Of a stretch of DNA of 64,000 nucleotides, positions 1 to 8,561 are shown in pieces. The stretch spans positions 271,232-335,231 of the forward strand of contig CAVPOY010000044.1 in the NCBI GenBank assembly GCA_963707135.1. Reading direction: 5' to 3'. The notes below the pieces were generated by a model. That model had not been told where the DNA came from. It ran no database searches and saw only the letters and a list, made by a program, of their open reading frames with translations. Numbering within the stretch: the stretch's first letter is position 1; each line of letters begins with the position of its first letter. This DNA comes from JBGSTR01 sp963707135. GTDB taxonomy: Bacteria; Pseudomonadota; Gammaproteobacteria; Chromatiales; Chromatiaceae. The position numbers and the translations under genes are program-made.

Positions 1-2
1 CC

Positions 3-248
3 CTACTGTTGGTGACACAGGTCAACCGGTTCCTCCGCATTCCATTCTATCTTTCCTGGTGGGCCTACTCGTTCCCGCTCGCCGCGATCACGATCGCGAC
101 CCTGGTCATGTACGAGCGGACGGGGCAACCGGCGTTCGCCGCGATTGGATGGATACTCTTGAACTCGGTCACCCTGGTGTTGCTTTACCTTCTTTACCGG
201 ACGGTGCGTGCGGTGAGCGCACGCAAGATCTGTATGCCGGCGATCTGA
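3..248 (+). CDS. C-terminal fragment of a TehA/SLAC1-type membrane transporter (5' end outside window)
   Basis: The reading frame is open from the left edge and ends at a TGA, leaving about 81 residues of a longer protein. It contains two hydrophobic stretches; the first has the segment LSWWAYSFPLAAITIATL, which resembles the last helices of the tellurite-resistance/dicarboxylate (TehA/SLAC1) family of anion channels, and a second follows around LLNSVTLVLLYLLYRTV. In that family the ten-helix bundle forms an inner-membrane anion conduit. A TTG at 9 is open as a start but would make an implausibly short protein, so I read the gene as truncated by the window. Family assignment rests on recognition of this tail only and is moderate. 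Confidence 0.55.
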   Translation, partial: LLLVTQVNRFLRIPFYLSWWAYSFPLAAITIATLVMYERTGQPAFAAIGWILLNSVTLVLLYLLYRTVRAVSARKICMPAI

Positions 249-277
249 CGCAACCGGCTGGAATCGGACGCGCGCCA

Positions 278-709
278 ATGAAACAGACCCTGCTACAACG
301 GAAGTACCCGATCTACGTTCTGGAGATCGGACGCGCGGAGACCACCCTGGGATCGGTCGACGAGATCTGCGCCTATCTGCGCGCACGGATAGAGGACCAC
401 GGGTCCGCCGTGTTCATCGCCGAGTTCGACCACTATGCCCATACGCGATCGCTGCCCGAGGGCCACATCGGGGAAGGTATTCATGCCGCCAAGAATGTCG
501 TCTTTTGCTTCGGCTTCACGCTGCCGGAGGCCGAGGTATTGGCCGTCCGGCCACGGTCCATGGGCGTGGCCGAGACCAATGGAGGGTTCGTGATCAGCTT
601 CATGGAGGCGCCCATGCCGGTCGCAAACACGGCGATGGAGCGCTGGGCCAGCGGCATTCGCGATCGGGTGCCGGAGCAAGAACCGGTGCGGGAGCCGCTG
701 CCGGCCTGA
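278..709 (+). CDS. Conserved small soluble protein, DUF6858-like
   Basis: A 143-residue protein without a signal peptide or membrane segment. The pattern KYPIYVLEI near the N-terminus, FDHYAHTRSLPEGHI in the middle, then AKNVVFCFG, VLAVRPRSMGVAET and VISFMEAPMP match my memory of a small uncharacterised family (DUF6858) seen in sulfur- and hydrogen-oxidising bacteria; the function is unknown. The ATG at 278 was chosen because the conserved block begins directly after it, although the frame is open upstream. It lies 29 bp after the transporter fragment and 13 bp before the NifX-like gene on the same strand, so the three may be co-transcribed. The DUF number is from memory and needs a profile search. 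Confidence 0.72.
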   Translation: MKQTLLQRKYPIYVLEIGRAETTLGSVDEICAYLRARIEDHGSAVFIAEFDHYAHTRSLPEGHIGEGIHAAKNVVFCFGFTLPEAEVLAVRPRSMGVAETNGGFVISFMEAPMPVANTAMERWASGIRDRVPEQEPVREPLPA

Positions 710-722
710 GAGGTTCAAGGCA

Positions 723-1070
723 ATGCGTATCGCGGTGACCAGTCAGAATTTCCGCACCATCACGGGTCATGCGGGAAAGACCCGCCGATTCCTGGTATTC
801 GAGATTGACCGCGGCTCGCCGCCGGTGGAGATCGATCGACTGGACCTGCCGAAGGAGATGTCCCTTCACGCCTACCATGGCGCGGACCATCCGCTGTTCG
901 GGCTCGGTCTCGATGCGATCGTTACCGGAGGCGCGGGGCAGGGATTCATCGAGCGCATGGCGCGGCAAGGTATACGAGTATATGCCACCAGCGAACAGGA
1001 CCCGATCAGCGCCTTGGATAGCATCGTCGCAGGCAGGCCGCTACCCGCGCCGGAGCCGCATGGGCATTGA
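723..1070 (+). CDS. NifX/NifB-type dinitrogenase iron-molybdenum cofactor-binding domain protein
   Basis: A 115-residue single-domain protein of the NifX/NafY/NifB-C-terminal fold. Seen: MRIAVTSQNFRTITGHAG at the start, the typical beta-strand plus cofactor-pocket loop, then HPLFGLGLDAIVTGGAGQG and a helix followed by GIRVYATSE. Family members bind iron-sulfur or FeMo-cofactor precursors. No nif genes are nearby, so a role in nitrogenase assembly is not supported; stand-alone members occur in many non-fixing bacteria with unknown function. It has no cysteine in the visible motifs, so cluster binding here is an inference from the family. It follows the DUF6858-like gene by 13 bp, suggesting one operon. 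Confidence 0.75.
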   Translation: MRIAVTSQNFRTITGHAGKTRRFLVFEIDRGSPPVEIDRLDLPKEMSLHAYHGADHPLFGLGLDAIVTGGAGQGFIERMARQGIRVYATSEQDPISALDSIVAGRPLPAPEPHGH

Positions 1071-1103
1071 GCGCCCCGACCCTTAGAGGGCGTGGGTGAC
1101 AGA

Positions 1104-1120
1104 CCGGTTGCCGCAACCGG
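1104..1120. terminator. Short perfect hairpin between two converging genes
   Basis: A 7-bp stem (CCGGTTG/CAACCGG) with a 3-nt loop lies between the stop of the NifX-like gene and the stop of the converging DUF533 gene. There is no T-tract on either side, so intrinsic termination is only possible, not shown. Confidence 0.3.
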
Positions 1121-1222
1121 CCCGCGACGGACGCCGGTGCAAGCCCTCGCGCGGGCCACGCCCGCCGCACAGGGACCTCGCGGCCCTGACGGCGGACACC
1201 CACTCCCTTGTATAGGATCAGA

Positions 1223-2017
1223 TCAAACGGCGACGCCAAGCGTGTTCTGGATGTACTGCGTCACCATCGGGTGTAGGCCGGTCTTGCTCGCGAACTGCTC
1301 CAGGTAGCGCCTTTCCTGCGGAGTATCGACCTCAACCGCGAGCAACGACGCCGCGTAGACCTCGGCGGCCACCTCTTGATTCGGAATCTGCGCCGCAAAG
1401 GCATCCAGGTCCAGCGGCCGACGCAACTCGTCCATGATCCAGGATTGGGCGTCGGCACCCATGCCGTTCTCCTGCAGCTTCCCGACGATGCGCTGCACCT
1501 CGTCGGCGCTGACTTGGCCGTCGGCTTTGGCTATGTTGATCATGCCCTTGATCACGAGCTGCGCCTTGCTCTCCAGCACGCGTTCCTCGGCCGGCGTCTC
1601 TGGAATCTTCATGCCCACCGGGACTTCGCCCCCGCTGAAACGGGGGCGCTCGTCGGCCGCCGGACCGCTCCCCGGATCCTGCCCGGCGCTGGTGAACGCC
1701 TTATAGGCGATGCTGGCGAGCATCGCCAGCGCCCCGCCCTTGACAGCACCGGAGACCGAGCTGCCCCCGCCGCCGAGCAGAGACCCGAGCACGGCGCCTA
1801 TGCCCCCCGCCTGCATCGGGTTCTGCGATGCGTTCCCCAGGGTGCCCTTGGCCATGTCCAGAACCTGTCCGAGCAGGCCGCCCGAACCGCCCTGACCGCC
1901 CATCTTGTCTCCGAGGCTGGCCTGCAAATCCTGGAGCGCGTTGCCGATCCGGTCGCCGCCGGATTGAGACATGGCGCTTTGCATGAAGGTCCCCAGCAGG
2001 TCGCCGATATTGGCCAT
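1223..2017 (-). CDS. DUF533 / TerB-like protein (YebE type)
   Basis: A 264-residue protein. The first ~135 residues are low-complexity and glycine-rich (GGQGGSGGLLGQ, LGSLLGGGGSS) with one weak hydrophobic stretch; the C-terminal half (from about residue 155) is an alpha-helical TerB-like domain with the acidic signature INIAKADGQVSADEVQRI, as in E. coli YebE. TerB-like domains may bind metals, but no molecular function is established for DUF533. The ATG at 2017 is preceded by GGGAG seven bases upstream and begins the conserved MANIGDLLG sequence; an in-frame upstream extension to 2137 lacks family similarity. It is separated by 136 bp from the protease gene upstream and may be expressed from its own promoter. 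Confidence 0.75.
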   Translation of the reverse strand: MANIGDLLGTFMQSAMSQSGGDRIGNALQDLQASLGDKMGGQGGSGGLLGQVLDMAKGTLGNASQNPMQAGGIGAVLGSLLGGGGSSVSGAVKGGALAMLASIAYKAFTSAGQDPGSGPAADERPRFSGGEVPVGMKIPETPAEERVLESKAQLVIKGMINIAKADGQVSADEVQRIVGKLQENGMGADAQSWIMDELRRPLDLDAFAAQIPNQEVAAEVYAASLLAVEVDTPQERRYLEQFASKTGLHPMVTQYIQNTLGVAV

Positions 2018-2153
2018 GATTTTCTCCCGTGTTTCCTCGATCGTGTGGTGGTTGACTTTGCGCCGCGTCGGGGGCGCACCCCGATTATTGGTTAAGCGCC
2101 TCCCGGTCGCCAAGCAAATTCGTTCACGCGGCGTCACCCGCTAAGGCATCCGG

Positions 2154-3122
2154 TCAGTACCACAAACCGGTGAGATGCCAGCGGGGACGAGCCGGCGCGG
2201 GCCGGCCGGCCGCGGCGACCGAATATCCGCCATCGCCCCGTAGCCTCAAGGAAATCGGGCGTGTTGGCACCCGGTGCGGCGCGAGCTCCATCAGGCGGCG
2301 CACGCGTTCCTCCACGGGCGGGTGGGTGCGCAGTACCGAGGGGTCCGGGATCTGTCGCCCGGGCATGACCAACTGCTCCCAGTAGATGCCCTGGTAGCGG
2401 TCGAGCTTGGTCAGCGCCATGGCCAGGCCCTCCGGGTCCCCGGACAGCTCGGCAGCGCTGCGGTCCGCCTCGAGCTCCCGGTTTCGGGACAGGGCCAGCT
2501 GAACCAACGAGCTGACCGTCGGCGCGGCGATAAGCACCAGCATCGGCAGCAGCGGCGGTGCCTCGCCCCCGAGCAGCAGAATTGGCAGCGAGACCAGCAG
2601 CAAGAGCTGTCCGATGGTACTGAGGAGTCCGGTAATGCGGCTGACCAGGTCAGCGAAACCCATGACGCGAATGTCCCCGTTCGCGATGTGGCTTAGCTCG
2701 TGACTCAATACGCCGACTAGCTCGCGCCGGTCCAGGCGGCGCAGCAAGGCATCCGACAGGGCAATGACGGCATCGTCCCTGTGCCCGGTCGCGAAGGCAT
2801 TCATGACCGGCGACGGCAGATAGAATAGCCGGGGCACGGACTCGAGCCCCGCGCGCCGCGCGAGCTCGGCGACCGCCGCGTCGAGCTGCGGCAGCTCACC
2901 CGGGCGGATCTGCCGACCGCCGTACATCGACATCACCCAGCGCGGCGAGGCAGCGGGGTTGGCGAAAAAAAGCAGCAAGACCCCGAACAGGGCACTCCAG
3001 GCAAACAGGGCCCCACCCAGGGTCCAGGCCAGGTACCCGAGCATCAGGGACAGCATTACGAGCAGCCCGGCGCTTTGGAGATTGTTCCGGAGCTTGTGGG
3101 CCAGCAGAGTATCCGCGTTCAT
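2154..3122 (-). CDS. HtpX-like M48 family membrane zinc metalloprotease
   Basis: A 322-residue integral membrane protease. Two hydrophobic helices lie near residues 17-55, the zinc-binding HELSH is at 141-145 with catalytic Glu142, two more hydrophobic segments span about 165-210, and the third zinc ligand lies in RNRELEAD (216-220). This is the order of HtpX, which cleaves damaged inner-membrane proteins with its active site on the cytoplasmic side. The ATG at 3122 starts the family-like sequence MNADTLLAHKLRNN; the frame continues upstream but antisense to the next gene. The C-terminal ~35 residues are a poorly conserved Arg/Pro-rich tail. It may also be a paralogue rather than HtpX itself, so no symbol is given. 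Confidence 0.85.
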   Translation of the reverse strand: MNADTLLAHKLRNNLQSAGLLVMLSLMLGYLAWTLGGALFAWSALFGVLLLFFANPAASPRWVMSMYGGRQIRPGELPQLDAAVAELARRAGLESVPRLFYLPSPVMNAFATGHRDDAVIALSDALLRRLDRRELVGVLSHELSHIANGDIRVMGFADLVSRITGLLSTIGQLLLLVSLPILLLGGEAPPLLPMLVLIAAPTVSSLVQLALSRNRELEADRSAAELSGDPEGLAMALTKLDRYQGIYWEQLVMPGRQIPDPSVLRTHPPVEERVRRLMELAPHRVPTRPISLRLRGDGGYSVAAAGRPAPARPRWHLTGLWY

Positions 3123-3201
3123 GCCGTGAAAAATGGGGGCGCAGCTGCCGCTCCGAAACGGCGCTACCGCGGCTCGCAGGGGACCGCCATCAATCCAGGG
3201 C

Positions 3202-3975
3202 TCAGCGGGGCCGCTCGGGAACTGGCACAAAAACCGGCATCTCGACCGGGTCGCCCGCGCCCAGACCCAGTAGCCTGTCGGCCCGGCCCTGGTTGACCGC
3301 AAGCTCGACCAGCCCGAAGGCGTCCTCGTACCAGAAGGCCTGGCCCGGCGCCACGTCCGAGAACGTCCGCGCACGCCGCAGCCGATGCCCGCCCGCGCGC
3401 AGAACCGTATCGCCCGGCAGCCGTTCGGCCCGGGCACCTGTTATCAGATTGCCGAACCGGTCCGTATAGACGATGCGCTGGAGATCGTCCGGCCAGTCGG
3501 CTCCCGCCAGCGCGGTCGGGGGGACATCGCGCAGTCCCAGGTCCTCGCCCAGGCACAGACGGGCGGCGGCGGGTGCGAACCAGTCCCGACCGTGAAAGCT
3601 CGGGGACATCCCCTCCGGCCGCCAGCCGATGCGGTGGGCGGACGCACGCCCGGCGCGCTCCGCCAAGCGGCTGAAGAGACCGTTGTCCGGTCCGATAAAC
3701 CAGTCGCCGTCGGCCTCGAGGGCGAGCGCGTCCCGTTCGCTCCCGACCCCCGGGTCGACGACACAGAGATAGAGGGTTCCCCGGGGCATGTCCCGCACCA
3801 GTGCCGGGAGCAGATAGGCGGCGAGGTCCGGCCGGAAAGGGGCGAGGTCATGGACCAGGTCGACGAGGCCGACACCCGGGAGCCGGGCGGCGAGCCGGGC
3901 CCGCACCTGGCCGACATAGAGTCCGTGACCGAAATCGGTGATCAGGGCGATGCGCTCGATTCGGGCCCCGGTCAC
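3202..3975 (-). CDS. SAM hydrolase / SAM hydroxide adenosyltransferase (DUF62 family)
   Basis: A ~257-residue cytoplasmic enzyme of the fluorinase/chlorinase-like family that hydrolyses S-adenosylmethionine to adenosine and methionine. Visible motifs in order: ITDFGHG, VVDPGVGSERDAL, IGPDNGLFS, FHGRDWFAPAAA and the C-terminal-domain YTDRFGNLITG. The family is known as a SAM hydrolase when the halide loop is absent; no long insertion is seen here. Start choice: an in-frame codon at 4050 would place the start upstream of the rplQ terminator at 4015-4040, so I favour GTG at 3975, just before the conserved IERIALITDFG. It is transcribed in the same direction as the ribosomal block but lies beyond that terminator. 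Confidence 0.85.
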   Translation of the reverse strand: MTGARIERIALITDFGHGLYVGQVRARLAARLPGVGLVDLVHDLAPFRPDLAAYLLPALVRDMPRGTLYLCVVDPGVGSERDALALEADGDWFIGPDNGLFSRLAERAGRASAHRIGWRPEGMSPSFHGRDWFAPAAARLCLGEDLGLRDVPPTALAGADWPDDLQRIVYTDRFGNLITGARAERLPGDTVLRAGGHRLRRARTFSDVAPGQAFWYEDAFGLVELAVNQGRADRLLGLGAGDPVEMPVFVPVPERPR

Positions 3976-4014
3976 GCCGCTTACCCGTCGAAACCGGAAG
4001 GAAAGGGCCGGACG

Positions 4015-4040
4015 AAAAAAAACCGGGCATCGGCCCGGTT
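4015..4040 (-). terminator. Rho-independent terminator of the alpha operon (after rplQ)
   Basis: On the minus strand a perfect 8-bp stem (AACCGGGC/GCCCGGTT) with a 4-nt loop is followed by a run of at least six T. It lies 33 bp after the rplQ stop and closes the ribosomal block. Confidence 0.9.
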
Positions 4041-4072
4041 TTCGAAGCAATGCGCCGGCACCGCGGTCGACC

Positions 4073-4465
4073 TCAATCCTCGTCGGCCTCGACCGCCGCC
4101 TCGCGCTGGGGCCGGTCCACCAGCTCTACATAGGCCATCGGCGCCGCATCGCTGGTCCTGAAACCGCACTTGAGGATCCGCAGATAACCGCCGGGGCGCT
4201 CCTGGTAGCGCGGACCCAGTTCGACGAAGAGCTTGCCGACGACTTCCTTGTCGCGCAGTCGCGCGAACGCGAGGCGACGCTTGTGAACGGAGTCGCCCTT
4301 GGCCAGCGTGATCAGCGGCTCGGCGACCCGACGCAGCTCCTTGGCCTTGGGCACCGTGGTCTTGATCAGCTCGTGACGGAACAGCGAGTTGGTCATGTTG
4401 CGAAACATGGCCTCCCGATGCGAGCTGGTGCGATTGAGCTGTCTTCCGGATTTACGGTGACGCAT
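4073..4465 (-). CDS. rplQ: 50S ribosomal protein L17
   Basis: 130 residues, near the family length of about 127. It starts MRHRKSGRQLNRTSSHR, the strongly conserved L17 N-terminus, and contains TLAKGDSVHKRRLAFARLRD in the middle. L17 lies beside the peptide exit tunnel of the large subunit. It is the last gene of the alpha operon, directly after rpoA (21 bp), and is followed by an intrinsic terminator. A short acidic tail (EAAVEADED) extends beyond the E. coli protein. Confidence 0.97.
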   Translation of the reverse strand: MRHRKSGRQLNRTSSHREAMFRNMTNSLFRHELIKTTVPKAKELRRVAEPLITLAKGDSVHKRRLAFARLRDKEVVGKLFVELGPRYQERPGGYLRILKCGFRTSDAAPMAYVELVDRPQREAAVEADED

Positions 4466-4486
4466 GGTCCTTATCCCGACAGATAG

Positions 4487-5501
4487 TTATTTGATGGTCA
4501 GCTCGTCGATGTTTTCCGGGGGCCAGTTCTCCAGCCGCATCCCGAGCGACAAGCCGCGCGTGGCCAGAACGTCCTTTATCTCGGTCAGGGACTTCTTGCC
4601 AAGGTTCGGCGTCTTCAGCAGTTCCACCTCTGTGCGCTGGATGAGATCGCCGATCAGATAAATGTTCTCGGCCTTGAGGCAGTTCGCCGATCGGACCGTC
4701 AGCTCCAGGTCGTCGACCGGTCGCAGCAGGATCGGGTCGACGGTCGGCGGCCGCTCGTCGTCCTTGGTCGTACCCTCCACGGGCGCCGTACCCTCGAGTG
4801 CGACGAAGCTCGACAGCTGATCCCTCAGAATCGCCGCAGACCGCTGAATGGCCGCCTTCGGGTCGATGGTCCCGTTGGTCTCCAGGTCGATCACCAACCG
4901 ATCCAGGTCGGTGCGCTGCTCCACGCGGGCGGACTGGACCTCGATCGCGACCCGGCGCACAGGGCTGTACGAGGCGTCCAGCGGAAGTCTTCCGATCGGT
5001 CTATCCTCGGCACCCTTCGACCTCGCGCTGGGTCGCCGGCTCGTACCCGAGGCCCCGGCGCACCGTCAGCGTCATGCTGATCTCGGCGTCCGTGGTAATG
5101 CTTGCGATCACCAAATTCGGATTCGCGATCTCGGCAGTATGGTCAATGGCGATATCGGCCGCGGTCACCACGCCCGGCCCCCGCTTGCTGAGCGCGAAGG
5201 TCGCCTCATCCTTGCCATGTAACGAGATCGCTAGCTGCTTGAGGTTCAGCAGGATCTCCAGCACGTCCTCCTGTACGCCCTCGAGGGCGGTGTACTCGTG
5301 CAGGACATCCTGGATCTCGACCTCGGTGACGGCGCAGCCGGACATCGACGACAACAGGATACGCCGCAACGCATTGCCCAGGGTATGACCGAAACCCCTC
5401 TCCAGCGGCTCAAGAGAGACGCGGGCGTGATTGGGGCTGCCTTCCACCGGCTCCACCTTGACAATGCGGGGTCTCAGGAACTCGCCAATCGCCTCATTCA
5501 T
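4487..5501 (-). CDS. rpoA: RNA polymerase alpha subunit (one apparent frameshift)
   Basis: Alpha dimerises to nucleate RNA polymerase and contacts UP elements and activators through its C-terminal domain. The first frame gives the N-terminal domain (MNEAIGEFLRPRIVKVE, HTLGNALRRILLSSM) to about residue 162; the second gives the remainder (ARVEQRTDLDRLVIDLETNG, then the C-terminal domain with LKAENIYLIGDL and NLGKKSLTEIKDVL). The frames join at a C-run at 5013-5015 (GGG on the coding strand): deleting one base reads ...EGAEDRPIGRL and restores 337 residues, close to the 329 of E. coli. Since rpoA is essential and single-copy, this is most likely a sequencing error. It lies between rpsD and rplQ as usual. 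Confidence 0.93.
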
Positions 5502-5523
5502 TCAGTAACCCTCACCAGGCCCC

Positions 5524-6145
5524 TTACTTGGAGTACAGCTCGACGATCAGCGACTCGTTGATGTCGGCGGGAAGGTCGGCGCGATCGGGAACGCGCTTGA
5601 ACACGCCCTTAAGCCCCTTGGTGTCGACCTCGACCCAGTCGGGAAACCCGTACTGCTCGGCCAGCGCCAGCGCATTCTGAACCCGCACCTGCTTGGCGGC
5701 CTTTTCGCGAACGGCGACCTGGTCCTCGTCGCTTACCGCATACGACGGTATGTTGACCACCTGTCCGTTGACGAGGATGCCCTTGTGGCTGACCAGCTGC
5801 CGCGCCTCGGCGCGGGTGGCGCCGAACCCCATCCGGTAGACCACGTTGTCCAGACGGCGCTCCAGCATCTGGAGCAGATTCTCACCGGTGGCACCCTTTG
5901 AGCCGGCCGCCCGCTTGTAGTAGTTGCGGAACTGCTTCTCCATCACGCCGTAGATCCGGCGGACCTTCTGCTTCTCACGCAACTGCACGCCATAGTCGGA
6001 AAGCCGGCGCCGACGATCGCCGGACTGCCCCGGCTGCTTCTCCAGATTGCACTTGGTATCGAGCGCAGCGGGCCCGACTCTTCAGGGAGAGGTCCGTTCC
6101 CTCGCGCCGTGCCAGCTTGCAGCTTGGGCCTGTGTAACGTGCCAT
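5524..6145 (-). CDS. rpsD: 30S ribosomal protein S4 (one apparent frameshift)
   Basis: S4 nucleates assembly of the small subunit and represses the alpha operon in E. coli. The start at 6145 reads MARYTGPSCKLARREGTDL, the S4 N-terminus; after about residue 26 the frame is lost and resumes one base later as ALDTKCNLEKQPG and then VQLREKQKVRRIYGV. Removing one base at about 6067 gives 206 residues, exactly the E. coli length. The S4 RNA-binding domain (RRLDNVVYRMGFGATRAEAR) is intact. It follows rpsK by 19 bp. The only odd residue is Ser where Lys is usual near position 8. Confidence 0.94.
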
Positions 6146-6164
6146 GGGTCTTCCTGTTGCTCTA

Positions 6165-6551
6165 TCAGACGCGCCGCTTCTTCGGCGGACGGCAGCCGTT
6201 GTGGGGGATGGGCGTCACGTCGGTGATGCTGGTGATCTTGAATCCGGCGTTGTTCAGCGCACGCACGGCCGACTCGCGGCCCGGCCCCGGGCCTTTCACG
6301 TTCACGTCCAGGTTGCGCAGCCCATATTCCTTGACAGCCTGGCCGGCCTTGTCGGCGGCGACCTGCGCTGCGAACGGCGTGCTCTTGCGCGAGCCGCGGA
6401 ACCCGGAGCCGCCGGAGGTTGCCCAGGCCAGCGCGTTGCCCTGACGATCGGTAATGGTGATGATGGTGTTGTTGAAGGATGCGTGGACGTGTGCGATCCC
6501 GTCCGCAACCTGCTTCTTGACCTTCTTCTTGGTACGAGTCGGTTTAGCCAT
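6165..6551 (-). CDS. rpsK: 30S ribosomal protein S11
   Basis: 128 residues against 129 in E. coli. Typical segments: GIAHVHASFNNTIITITDRQ, GFRGSRKSTPFAAQVAA and the C-terminal TPIPHNGCRPPKKRRV. S11 forms part of the platform of the small subunit near the E-site mRNA. It lies between rpsM and rpsD in the alpha operon, with short gaps of 39 and 19 bp. Confidence 0.97.
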   Translation of the reverse strand: MAKPTRTKKKVKKQVADGIAHVHASFNNTIITITDRQGNALAWATSGGSGFRGSRKSTPFAAQVAADKAGQAVKEYGLRNLDVNVKGPGPGRESAVRALNNAGFKITSITDVTPIPHNGCRPPKKRRV

Positions 6552-6590
6552 TCGCCTCTTTCCAGCCCCTGAGCCGCGCTCGGGTATCTG

Positions 6591-6947
6591 TTAACGCTTG
6601 ATCGGTCTGCGCGGGCCCTTGCGGGTGCGCGCGTTGGTTCGGGTGCGCTGGCCGCGCAGCGGCAGCCCCCGACGGTGACGTATTCCGCGGTTGCAGCCCA
6701 GGTCCATCAGACGCTTGATGTTCATCGAGATCTCGCGTCGCAGATCGCCCTCGACCGAGAACTTGCCGACCTCACTGCGAAGCTTGTCGACTTCTTCCTC
6801 GGTGAGGTTCTGGACCTTCGTCGCCGGCGGTATTCCGGCCGCGTCGCAGATTTGGGCGGCTCGCACTCGGCCGATGCCGTAGATCGCGGTCAACGCAATC
6901 ACGGCGTGCTTCTTGTCAGGGATGTTGACGCCGGCAATACGGGCCAT
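6591..6947 (-). CDS. rpsM: 30S ribosomal protein S13
   Basis: 118 residues, the same length as in E. coli. It starts MARIAGVNIPDKKHAVIALT and carries GIGRVRAAQIC, RRGLPLRGQRTRTNARTRKG and the basic C-terminus that reaches the P-site. It is the first gene of the alpha operon; a strong promoter lies 49 bp upstream of its start. Confidence 0.97.
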   Translation of the reverse strand: MARIAGVNIPDKKHAVIALTAIYGIGRVRAAQICDAAGIPPATKVQNLTEEEVDKLRSEVGKFSVEGDLRREISMNIKRLMDLGCNRGIRHRRGLPLRGQRTRTNARTRKGPRRPIKR

Positions 6948-6995
6948 GTTTCCGAACCCCTCAATCCAAATAAACGCGCAGCGGGTAAACCGCGC

Positions 6996-7023
6996 AGTAT
7001 AACAAAGCAGACAGGTCAGTCAA
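6996..7023 (-). promoter_or_regulatory. Sigma-70 promoter upstream of rpsM (alpha operon)
   Basis: Minus-strand -35 TTGACT (7018-7023) and -10 TATACT (6996-7001) with a 16-bp spacer. It lies in the 87-bp gap between rpmJ and rpsM, where the alpha operon promoter is expected, and has the same -10 as the other two strong promoters of this block. Confidence 0.78.
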
Positions 7024-7034
7024 CGACTCGACGC

Positions 7035-7148
7035 TTACCCTTGGCGCTGCTTGTGCCGCGGGTCTTTACAGATGACGCGCACGGTTCCGTTGCGTCGAAT
7101 GATTCTGCAATTGCGGCAGATCCTCTTTACCGAGGCACGTACTTTCAT
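7035..7148 (-). CDS. rpmJ: 50S ribosomal protein L36
   Basis: A 37-residue protein starting MKVRASVKRICRNCRIIRR and ending with a Cys and CKDPRHKQRQG, i.e. the zinc-ribbon form with three Cys and one His. It lies between secY and rpsM, its usual place at the end of the spc operon. L36 stabilises the junction of several 23S rRNA domains. Confidence 0.95.
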   Translation of the reverse strand: MKVRASVKRICRNCRIIRRNGTVRVICKDPRHKQRQG

Positions 7149-7191
7149 GGTTCACTCCGAAAATCAGGCGCGCCACAGAAGGGCCGCAGGG

Positions 7192-8544
7192 TTATCGCAA
7201 CAGTCCGCCGCCGGGCGCTCTGAGATTGGCCTTCTTCATCAGGCCCTCATACTGATGCGACATCAGGTGGGCCTGAATCTGGGCCATGAAGTCCATGACC
7301 ACGACCACGACGATCAGAAGCGACGTGCCCCCGAAGTAGAAGGGCACGTTGTAACCGACAATCAGGAACTCCGGCAGCAGACAGACGGCCGTGATATAGA
7401 TCGCCCCGGCGGCCGTCAGACGCGTCATCACCGTGTCGATGTAGCGGGCGGTCTGCTCGCCTGGCCGAATGCCCGGGATGAAGGCCCCGGAGCGCTTCAG
7501 GTTATCGGCTGTGTCTCTCGCGTTGAAGACCAGCGCGGTGTAAAAGAAGCAGAAAAAGATAATCGCCGCGGCGTAGAGCATCACGTAGATCGGTTCGCCG
7601 GGCGATAGCTTCGCCGTGATGTCTGCCAGCCAGCGGAAGTTCTCGGACTGACCGAACCACTGCCCCAGGGTTCCCGGAAACAGGATGATACTGGAGGCGA
7701 AGATCGGCGGTATGACACCGGCCATGTTGAGCTTGAGCGGCAGGTGCGTGCTCTGGGCCTGCATCATCCGCCGGCCCTGTTGCCGGCGCGCGTAGTTGAC
7801 GGTGATGCGGCGCTGCCCGCGCTCGACAAACACGACGAATGCCGTCACGGCGATCACCAGCGCGAACAGCGCCAGAACCGCCAAGGCGTTCATTTCCCCG
7901 GTGCGAACCAGCTCGAGCGTCCCGCCAACGGCCCTTGGCAGACCGGCGACGATACCGGCGAAGATGATCAGCGAGATACCGTTGCCGATCCCGCGCTCGG
8001 TGATCTGCTCACCGAGCCACATCAGAAACATGGTCCCGGTCACCAGAGACACGGCGGCCGTAAAGACGAACCCCGGGCCGGCATGGGAAACCAGCGCGGA
8101 ACCGCCCGCGGTCTGACTCTGCAACGCCACCGAGATACCGATGGACTGGAAGGTCGCGAGCCCCACGGTCCCGTAGCGGGTGTATTGGGTGATCTTGCGG
8201 CGCCCCTGCTCGCCCTCTTTCTTCAGCTGCTCGAGCTGCGGAATTACAGAGGACATCAGCTGAACGATGATCGACGCCGAGATGTAGGGCATGATCCCCA
8301 GCGCGAACAGACTGGCGCGCTCGAGGGCCCCGCCGGAGAACATGTTGAACATGTCCAGGATCGAGCCCTGGTTCTGCTCGAACAGGATCGCCAGGGCCTC
8401 CGGGTTGACCCCGGGTACCGGAATGAAGGTGCCGATCCGGTAGACGAGCAGGGCTCCGAGCACGAACAGCAGGCGCTGCCTAAGCTCGGTCAGCCGGCCC
8501 ATTCCGCCCAGGGCCTGCCCCATCGATGCAACGCTTTTAGCCAT
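7192..8544 (-). CDS. secY: Protein translocase subunit SecY
   Basis: 450 residues (443 in E. coli) with ten hydrophobic segments. SecY is the channel of the SecYEG translocon in the inner membrane. Visible: plug/TM2 region ASLFALGIMPYISASIIVQL, the cytoplasmic loop KKEGEQGRRKITQYTRYGT, EQITERGIGNGISLIIFAGI, and RRQQGRRMMQAQSTHLPLKL. It follows rplO by 17 bp. Its partner secE is in the same co-directional block (34393-34772). Confidence 0.97.
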   Translation of the reverse strand: MAKSVASMGQALGGMGRLTELRQRLLFVLGALLVYRIGTFIPVPGVNPEALAILFEQNQGSILDMFNMFSGGALERASLFALGIMPYISASIIVQLMSSVIPQLEQLKKEGEQGRRKITQYTRYGTVGLATFQSIGISVALQSQTAGGSALVSHAGPGFVFTAAVSLVTGTMFLMWLGEQITERGIGNGISLIIFAGIVAGLPRAVGGTLELVRTGEMNALAVLALFALVIAVTAFVVFVERGQRRITVNYARRQQGRRMMQAQSTHLPLKLNMAGVIPPIFASSIILFPGTLGQWFGQSENFRWLADITAKLSPGEPIYVMLYAAAIIFFCFFYTALVFNARDTADNLKRSGAFIPGIRPGEQTARYIDTVMTRLTAAGAIYITAVCLLPEFLIVGYNVPFYFGGTSLLIVVVVVMDFMAQIQAHLMSHQYEGLMKKANLRAPGGGLLR

Positions 8545-8561
8545 CGGCTACGGGTCCCTTG

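Noticed and set aside
3202..4050. SAM hydrolase starting at 4050
   Set aside because: That start would lie upstream of the rplQ terminator hairpin, and the added residues have no family similarity.
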